Source: Gonium pectorale
Lineage: Eukaryota; Chlorophyta; Chlorophyceae; Chlamydomonadales; Volvocaceae
Direction of reading: 5' to 3'
Assembly (NCBI GenBank): GCA_001584585.1
Contig: LSYV01000051.1
Coordinates: 599,904-663,903 of the forward strand
Length of the DNA stretch: 64,000 nucleotides
Shown here: positions 56,618-64,000 of the stretch, in pieces
How positions within the stretch are numbered: position 1 is the first letter of the stretch
Layout of the letters: each line of letters starts with the position of its first letter
The notes under the pieces: model-generated
Seen by the model: the letters and a program-made list of their open reading frames with translations, nothing else
The model's database searches: none
Told to the model about the DNA's origin: nothing
Position numbers and translations under genes: made by a program

Positions 56618-59600
56618 ATGCAATTGCCTAGCGCAGCGACAGCGCGCATAGGGAGACGCTGGTACAGCGTCGCGAAGTCCCGTGTTCCCGTCGTCCGCGC
56701 CATGGCAAGCACCGCTACTGATGACCAGACCATGGATTCTGAGGTGCGTCTAAACTTGCATTGCGCACTGTGCCGGGTGTGGACGCTATGTGTTCAGACG
56801 TGTCGCCACGCGGGCATGCAGGTGCTGCTGGTGTATAAGGGCACCGTCGCGTGTGTGACACTCAACAGGTGATGCCCCACAGGATGTGAAAGGTGCTCTC
56901 ATACCCGGATGTCGGTATCCCAAGGGTCAGGGTTTGCACACGCCCGCTCATCCACGCAGCGCTGCTCGCCAGGCATTGTCAGGGCATCCGCCAAGCGGTC
57001 ATGGGCCCTCTTGATGCCCCTCAATCAGCCCCTATCTTTGGCCGCTCCCTTTTTCGCACGCAACCCAGCTCCCCGCGCCTCGACGTTCCTCCCACCCCTA
57101 TTTGGAACGCGGGTCGGTAAGCGGTATCCGCAAAGGCAGTGAGGTCTGAGAATGTGAGTCGTCCCACCCCACCCCAACTGTCGCGGCAACAACACACTGC
57201 AACTCCTCCGAGACTCCTCTCCTGTTCTGCTTCCTGTATCCCTTGCCCCGCCCGCCACCGCTGCAGGCCTAAGGCGCTGAACTCCCTCAGCCTGGGCATG
57301 GTGGGTGACTGCCTGGCGGGCCACCGGAGCACGCCTCAGTCGGCCCCCGGTGACCGGGGCCCCCGGGCATCAAGCCGCCCTGCGGCGATGCGATGTGCGC
57401 GTGACCCTCTGCCCCTCTGCCCCTTTGCCTATTTGCCCCTTTGCCCCTTTGCCCCTTTGCCCCTCTGCCCCTCTGCCCCTCTGCGCCGTTGTGCTTCCGG
57501 GCCTCTCCTCTTGTCCTGCCCGGCGCCGCTCCCCCCCCTGCGGCCCTACCGCCCGCCACGGGGGCGCCGCTGGCACGCCGCTCGGGCCAGCGCCCCTTTG
57601 GCGGCCCTCCGCTCCTCCACCACGCCGCAACCAAGCCCACTCCGTGGGGGCCGCACCTGCAGGTCAGGAGGCTGCTGGAGCTCAACACGCAGTTCGCCGC
57701 CCAGCATCGCCAGCAGCCGGGGAGCGCCTCCGTGTCGTGTGTGGTGGTCCGCGGTGCGGGGGGCAAGGTGGGTGCGGGGGAGGGGCGCGTAGAGCGGACG
57801 CGGGGCGGGCGGGCGGGCGGGCGGTACTCAACCGCCCAAGGCGTGATCGGGACTTGGAGGTCGTTGGCGCCGAGGGTTGTCCGGGTGCCGGGTGCTTCGT
57901 GTGTGGGCGGTGCAGGCTTGTGGGGCACTAGGGACGGCGCGAGAGTGGGGTTTCGCCCGGGCCTGGGAATGAGAGCTCCCCATCATGCGTGGGTAGGTGG
58001 GCGGGGAAGCGCTTAGGGCCACGTGGCAGGGGAGTACAACATGGCAGGCAGCAAGAGGAGCGCCGCCTGGCAGACGAGTGTGCGCCCGTGTTGGCGGGGG
58101 AGCGGGATATCACGAAACGCGTCACGCGGGAGGGGAGCGAAGCGCAAGGAAGTCGGGCGTGCGTGTGTCCGAGCGCACCGAGTGTGGCTAATCGCCGCTC
58201 CGCCTCGACATCGCCATGGCCGTATCCTCTTGGCTGTTGCCGGCGGCATACGCCCGCTCATGGCCCGCTCGTGCGGCCCTTTCCTCTCTCCACCCGGCAG
58301 GCCTTCTGCGCTGGCGGGGACGTCAAGGAGCTAGTGCTGCGCTCGCGTGCCGGCGACCCCGAGTACGGCGTTGACTTCTTCCGTACCGAGTACGCCAACA
58401 ACGCCGCCATCGCCGAGCTGCCCGTGCCGTACATCGCTGTGCTCGACGGCATCGTGATGGGTGGCGGCGTCGGCGTGTCGTACCACGGCCACTTCCGGAT
58501 AGCGACCGAGAGGTGTGACTTGCCGCGCTCCCCGGTCCCCGACCTCCCCATGGCGCCCCTCCTGCAACCCTAACTCGCATCCGCTCCCCCGCCCCCGTCC
58601 TGCGGCTCGGCGCCGAACCTTGCACCCCGTCCGCTCCAAATTTTCATTGTACGCATCCCCCCCCCGTCCTGTTCCTTCTCGATGGCTCCCGCGTCGCGCC
58701 GCACCGGGTGTACTCCTCCCACAGCGTGAGCATATGCTGCTGGACCGCCAGTGATTGTTCACAAGTGAACAATCGCTGAAGCCCTTCCACCCCAAGCCAA
58801 GCCTCTCTCCTCGGTACTGCGGCGCAGGACCGTCCTGGCCATGCCCGAGACGGGCATCGGGCTGTTCCCCGACGTGGGCGCGGCCTTTTTCCTGCCGCGC
58901 CTGCCGGGCCACCTCGGCCGGTACATGGGGCTGACGGGGGAGCGGATCGCAGGCGAGTGCCGCGAACGGGGCGCGCCCCTGCTCCGGGTGCTGCGCGCTA
59001 CGCGTGTGCGCGCGTCGAGCGCAAACGGCGTGTGCTTATACAGTGCGCGAGGGTAGCATGTGAGCAGGCGGGCGTGGTATGGCGGCCAACGTTTGGCGCG
59101 TGTGGCGGCTCCAGGGCCACTACGTTCGCCGCCCCTCCCTGTCTTCCTGTCGGGTCAGCTTGCGCGTTCGTCTGGCACAATGAACACGGTCAACACGTCC
59201 CTGCCGCGGCCGGTCTCTCCGCAGGCGCCGAGGTCAAGGACGCGGGCTTTGCGACGCACTTCATCCCCTCGGCCGCCCTGCCCGACCTGGAGCAGCGGCT
59301 CGCGGAGCTGGGGCCCGCCGCCTCCGACCTGGCCGTTGTGGACCGGTTGCTGCGCTCCATGGAGGCGGCGCCGCAGCCACAGGCCCACGCGCACGCTGGC
59401 GGCGGCGCCAACGCTCTGTTGGACTGGAAGCTGCCCCTCATTAACGCCCACTTCGGGCGGGGGGGCATGGCCGAGGTGGTGGCGTCGCTGGAGGCGGCAG
59501 TGGCGGCGGCGGACCGTGAGGGGGCGGGAGGCGCCGGAGGCGCCGGCGGTGAGGCGCTGGCTTTCGTGCGGAGCACGTTGGCGGCCCTCAAGAAGTGAGG

Positions 59601-60224
59601 AGCGGGCGCGGCGGCGGCCTAGGGGCCTGGGGGAGCGGGCAGGGCGGCACACACACTGGGGTGGAGCTAGGAGGAGGTGGATATGCGCTGTGTGCGGAAC
59701 CGACATGTCCTGGTCTACAGGACCGTTGGTGCGGGCGCGCTTGACGCGCTGCATTCTCAGCTGCTGCGGCTGCGTTGCGCCGCCATTGCCCCGCAGGACC
59801 GCACGCGCACCGACTTCAGCCCCTCGTTGCCCTCTCCGCCCTGCCCTGCCCGTCCCTGCCCTGACCCGCGCCAGCCCTTCCCCACACCGCACCTCCTTAC
59901 ACCGCACCGCACCGCAGGGGCTCTCCGCTCTCCCAGGCCGTGACTTGGGAGATGCTGCGCCGCAGCACCGCCGGCCACCTGAACCTGCGGCAGTGCCTGG
60001 AGCTCGAGTACGTGCTGGCCGCCCGTTGCACCCGCGGCCAGGCGGACTTCATCGAGGGCGTGCGGGCGCTGCTGATAGACAAGGACAACAGGCCGCGGTG
60101 GCGGTACGGCAGCGTGGCTGAGGTTCCGGAGCGGGTGGTGCGGGAGATGTTCGAGCCGCTGCCGGGGTCGCAGCCGCTGTTTGGCGCGGCCGGTGCGGCG
60201 GCAGCGCCGGCGTCACGGATGTAA
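56618..60224 (+). CDS. HIBCH: 3-hydroxyisobutyryl-CoA hydrolase (enoyl-CoA hydratase/isomerase superfamily)
   Basis: Eight exons, 441 residues: 56618-56743, 56822-56868, 57267-57300, 57663-57767, 58301-58512, 58828-58952, 59225-59594, 59918-60224. It hydrolyses 3-hydroxyisobutyryl-CoA in valine breakdown. The oxyanion-hole segments are [10 protein letters not shown] (residues 106-115) and MGGGVG (157-162). The catalytic signature [20 protein letters not shown] contains E182 and D190, the residues that mark hydrolases of this type. The C-terminal block [12 protein letters not shown]...LEYVLAARC and [18 protein letters not shown] is diagnostic of HIBCH/CHY1. The first 30 residues are Arg-rich without acids and look like a mitochondrial presequence; a second ATG (56702) would remove it. 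There is no C-terminal peroxisomal SKL; the protein ends SRM. Intron 58953-59224 begins with GC. The length exceeds the usual roughly 385 residues because of Ala/Gly-rich insertions around residues 270-330. Confidence 0.92.
57407..57485. repeat. Pyrimidine-rich nonamer-like repeat in HIBCH intron 3
   Basis: Repeated TTTGCCCC/TCTGCCCC units, about nine, within intron 57301-57662. Confidence 0.85.
58753..58774. repeat. Palindrome, 10-bp arms, 2-base centre
   Basis: GATTGTTCAC and GTGAACAATC flank AA, in HIBCH intron 58513-58827. The symmetry extends three bases further with one mismatch. Confidence 0.9.
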
Positions 60225-61225
60225 TGTGGTGTTTGGACATGTTTGCCCGGGCCTGGGTTGGGGCGTTGCAAGTGGACTTGTGGCGGCGGGGCGGCCGCCA
60301 CATGGCTCGGCGGGCGCAGCACCAGAGCGGGCCTTGAGGAATTGGCACTGGAGGGAGTGCCGCTGGACGGGCGATGCCGCTGCGCACTGTTGGTTTTGAA
60401 TACCAACGGGCCGGACGGCAGGCGGCAGGGCAACGCTGCGAGCAGCGCTGACGTCTGGCGTCAAGAACAGTGCCCTGTGGAATCGGAACGGTGGAGAGAG
60501 CGGAGGTTCTCGTCCGGGGTTCAGTACAGCGCCTATATGGCGCTTGTAAATCGATTTATGCCATATGGCTAGCTGTGGAATGGGTGTTCTGCTTACCGGA
60601 GAGCACTTACGAACGAGCTGCTCACCTACTCATAAGTCATAACACACTGGGATTATTGGGCAGAGTCCAGCAGCCTTCCTCGGCCATCGCGAGTCCACTT
60701 GTATGGTGGCGAGTTGCCACATCGACCGGATGTCGGGAGCTGTCGGCGAGCATGTCACCAGCATCCTGATGCTGAGCCAGTCTGCAATGGCACGGAGTGG
60801 CCATGGTTTCCAGACACAATGTTCCAGAAACGGAACCCCACGGCCGCAGTCCCGGGCGACTGACCCGTGGGGCGCGAACCGCTTCCCGCTATTGTGGCTA
60901 TGGTGGCTAGTGGAGCAGTCCCAATGATATGTGCATGGGCCTTCCATGCACGCATTTTGCCCTGTGTTGCCGTGACCGTTTCCAGTGCCAGTCCCGCTAG
61001 GCCGTCGTCACTTATGCATTGGAGCAGCACTTGCGAAGCGTTATGTTCTAAGGCACTATGCAGTTGATACTGGCCGTCATGGACGTACGAAAAACAAGAG
61101 TCCCGAGGGTGGTTATGCTGGAGCGGCTCAGTGCGTTTCCGGCAAGCTGTAGACGGCTGTAGTTCGTGCTCTGAGAAGCCATGACGTGCCTGCTAGTGTG
61201 AAGGGCTTAGCTGACGAGGGACGAA
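60225..61225. other. Intergenic region, HIBCH 3' end to TPS promoter
   Basis: It contains the HIBCH 3' UTR (TGTAA at 60545-60549) and the upstream region of the TPS gene. No other gene was seen. Confidence 0.5.
60545..60549 (+). terminator. TGTAA poly(A) signal, HIBCH gene
   Basis: TGTAA 321 bases after the stop codon. The stop codon itself also sits in a TGTAA. Confidence 0.45.
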
Positions 61226-64000
61226 ATGCAGACAGCGCGTGGGAGCTTTCACAATCTGGCAGCCCTTGTAGAAGGGGGATTGGGCCAAGAGGCTCAGCCG
61301 AGCCCGCTGTCAGCTCTGGGCCGGCTGGGCGCACCGGCAAGCCGCTTAAGCCTGGAGAACAGCCGGACCAGGTACGCAAGCCGGCGACCATGCGAGTGTG
61401 TTTCGTCATAATTGATCCTCGCAATTGGCCTGCCTCGTCGGCTGGCTGTCGCAGGCTTATCATTGTTTCCAACCACCTGCCACTGAGAGTCAAGCGCGTC
61501 GCGACCGGATGGGAGTTCGAATGGGACGAGGATGCCCTCGTCGGCCAGGCAAAGGTGTGGCATTGTTCGGGCGGGCCGCCAGTGGCGCTCGGGCGTGTCG
61601 TCACTTTCGCCCACTTGCCGCAGGAGGGGGTGCCTGCCGACCTCGAGGTGATGTATGTCGGCTCCCTGCCGGTGGAAGTCGCTACAGATGAGCAGGACGT
61701 AAGTGTCTCAGGGCTCGGTTGGCTGCTGACATGGTTTCGCCCATGACAGCACAGCGGTGAACAAGGCCCCGCCCTTCGGCCTCGTGCGCAGGCGGTCGCA
61801 GCTGAGCTCAGGCGGCTGTACAACTGTTGCCCCGTGTTCATGGACAAAGAGGTCCGGGACAAGTTCTACAAGGGTGAGTACGCGTCGTGGTGGCGGGAGG
61901 GCACACTGGAACGCTGGGACGCGAGCCTGGGGGCCGGGTGGGGAGGCACACAGCTCCTTAGCCCCTTGCATGAGCTGCCTGCATGTTGCAAATCAGTGTT
62001 ACTCCCTTCTCTCCCCTTCCGGGTGTCCGTCCCGTTGCCCCCCCTCTCCCCCCTGCAGGGTGTTGTAAGCAGCAGATGTGGCCGCTGTTCCACTACGTGC
62101 TGCCAATGTCGCCGGAGAGCTCGGGGAGGTTCGATCAGGAGATGTGGCAGGCGTACGTGAAAGCGAACAAGGTGCGCCTCGTGCGCTGGGGAGGGAAACG
62201 GCGCAGAGGCAGGGCGCCGGGCGCGATCTGCAGGGGCGCATGTTGGTGGCCGAACCGGTAGCTGTTGGCGACCTCACAGCATGGGTGTGCCTGCGTGACG
62301 GCCCGAACTCCACACTGCAGAGGCAGAGGGGCATCCCCAACCAGCCCCACCAGCGCGCCAACGCCGTGATGGCAATCGGGCAACAGGCGCAGATGCAAAA
62401 CAGCCTCTCAGCAATTCCGCGGCGCGGTGCTCGGTGGGGCGCAGCGGAAGCGGAGCGCAGCGCAGCAGCGCTGTGAACCGTAACGCCAGGCGCAAAGCCG
62501 CCTCATGACCGTCTCCGCCGCCCCGCCTGTCGTCTTGTGCCGCCCCCCCCACCCCCACCCAGGTGTTCTGCGAGAAGGTGGTGGAGGAGTCTGCCACGGA
62601 CACGGACTATGTGTGGATCCACGACTACCACCTACTGGTCCTGCCCAGCCTGCTGCGGAAGCGCTTCAACCGGATACGCTGCGGCCTCTTCCTGCACTCG
62701 CCCTTCCCGTCGTCGGAGATCTTCCGCACCTTCCCCAAGCGGGAGGAGCTGCTGCGGTCGCTCCTCAATGCGGACCTCATCGGTAGGCGGGGCCGGCAGG
62801 CCGCGCGGGGGTGTGTGCGGTCCGGGGCAACAGCCGGGCGCGGGGGACGGGGAAGTCGATCCACTGGCCAATGCGACATGCAATCTAGCATGATAATCAG
62901 TCCGCTAGTATCACTTGTGCTGTCTTCACGGGGACGGAGGGTACAACGCGCCCCGCACGGAGGGCTGTGTTGCCGGTGCATGATGTAGCGTGGTGGAAGC
63001 TAACGTCATGTTTTGGGAGCTGCGGCACTTTCTTTGCATGTTCGTCTTGGCGCCAGCGCATGGCCGCGGAATGCTCGTAGGGAGTTGTTATACCGCGGAG
63101 TGTGCCGTGGCGGCTCAGCTGCAAACCCCCCAACCCCCGATCCTTTGCTGGCGAATCCTTGCTCCACCGACGCGGGATATCGGCGCCGCACACCTGGCGG
63201 CGTCCTACCTTTCGTTGTGCCGACACGCCTCGGGGAACTTGCTTTGGGGCCGCCGGATGGGAGAAAGCAAGCTTCTGGAAGCGCCGTACAGCCCGTGTCC
63301 AAGCACGTGTCCTCTCTCGTCCCCGCACGCCCCCCCTCCCGCCTCCCAGGCTTCCACACCTTCGACTACGCCCGCCACTTCCTGTCGTGCTGCTCGCGCA
63401 TGCTCGGCCTGGAGCACGAAACGTCCCGCGGGTCCATCACCATCGACTACTACGGCCGGACGGTGGGCATCAAGATCATGCCCACCGGTGAGCGCACCTA
63501 CGGGGGCACAGACGGGTCCGGGACCATGCGCCGTGCGGGCCCCAGCCTCCCGCTGGCTGCGTCCTGGCTTCGCCATGTGGCGACTCGTCTTGACCCCACC
63601 CCACCCGCGCCACTATTCATTTGGGTGTGGCTTTCCATAGCGTCACCGGCGCCTTGCCCCGGAGCCCTCAGCGCCTGGCCCATGTCGTGCGTCTCATTCA
63701 CCACCCCGGGATGCGTGTTGCATCCCCACCAAGAGCGGACCAGGCCCCCAGCGCTCAAGCCCACACCGTTGCCATTTGGACCCATGTTCTCCGTTCCACG
63801 CCCGCCCACACCACCCGCGCATGTGCCTAAGGTCCCCTCACCGCAGGTTCGATGTTTCCTCATCCCTTGACTTCGCCTTCACCCCAGGGACTGAGTAACT
63901 CCCGTTCCCCTTGGGGACGGGACAAAAGCTTCTGGCACCCAGCTCGCTGTTATTCAATCCCTTTCCCCTTCACCCCCCAGGCGTGAACCCGCGGCGCTAC
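61226..64000 (+). CDS. TPS: Trehalose-6-phosphate synthase, plant class II-like (N-terminal part; 3' end outside window)
   Basis: Visible exons: 61226-61371, 61455-61554, 61624-61698, 61792-61873, 62059-62171, 62563-62782, 63350-63487, 63981-64000; 298 residues, all phases consistent. The glycosyltransferase family 20 domain begins at RLIIVSNHLPLRV (residue 49). It continues with WEFEWDEDALVGQ, EVMYVGSLPVE, KQQMWPLFHYVLP, WIHDYHLLVLPSLLRKRFNR (H192-H195), LHSPFPSSEIFR and FDYARHFLSCCSRMLGL. The order and wording match plant class II TPS/TPP proteins. Class I enzymes have Arg in NRLP, an active-site residue; here it is His (NHLP), as class II proteins also deviate there. It is therefore more likely a regulatory or weakly active TPS-like protein than a housekeeping synthase. 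The short intron 61555-61623 (69 bases, no stop) could instead be retained coding sequence, but removal restores the family spacing. Confidence 0.88.

Noticed and set aside
1..64000. CRISPR arrays, tRNA and rRNA genes
   Set aside because: No evenly spaced direct repeats with unique spacers, no cloverleaf-like segment with an A/B box and no rRNA-like block was recognised by eye; a tRNAscan or Rfam search would be decisive.

Overview
The window is nuclear DNA from a eukaryote, most likely a flagellated chlorophycean green alga of the Chlamydomonas/volvocine type. The evidence is high GC, dense short GT-AG introns, proline/alanine/glycine/glutamine-rich inserts inside conserved proteins, TGTAA-type poly(A) signals, a photosystem I antenna gene, an SBP-box transcription factor, a plant-type class II trehalose-phosphate synthase and a ciliary TOG-array gene. 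No bacterial operon, CRISPR array, tRNA or rRNA was recognised. All exon structures were joined by hand from splice sites and reading phase. For every multi-exon gene modelled start to stop, the summed exon length is a multiple of three.

Layout: 1-559 (+) 3' end of an unidentified gene; 560-3720 no gene seen; 3721-10477 (-) large SBP-box regulator; 10478-16064 intergenic DNA with a decayed retroelement-like segment; 16065-22665 (+) 17-exon plant-type C2/MUN-like protein; 24684-26815 (-) LHCA antenna protein; 26816-29769 repeat-bearing intergenic DNA; 29770-34896 (+) unidentified coiled-coil protein interrupted by a 616-base gap of N; 36030-40814 (-) exostosin-type glycosyltransferase with EGF-like modules; 41287-49140 (+) TOGARAM/crescerin-like TOG protein; 50616-56467 (-) MYND-SET (SMYD-like) protein with a long RE/RS-rich tail; 56618-60224 (+) 3-hydroxyisobutyryl-CoA hydrolase; 61226-64000 (+) N-terminal part of a class II TPS, running off the window.

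The genes are not one pathway. Several pairs share short divergent promoters (SMYD-like/HIBCH, 150 bp; exostosin/TOGARAM, about 470 bp) or converge tail to tail with close poly(A) signals. A previously unnamed short dispersed repeat (at least eight copies) occurs in intergenic DNA, in introns of the LHCA and SBP genes, and in the retroelement relic. No dedicated new multi-gene system is evident. The most unusual items are the SBP domain with a Gln at a zinc-ligand position, the SMYD-like protein with the RE-rich tail, and the repeat family.
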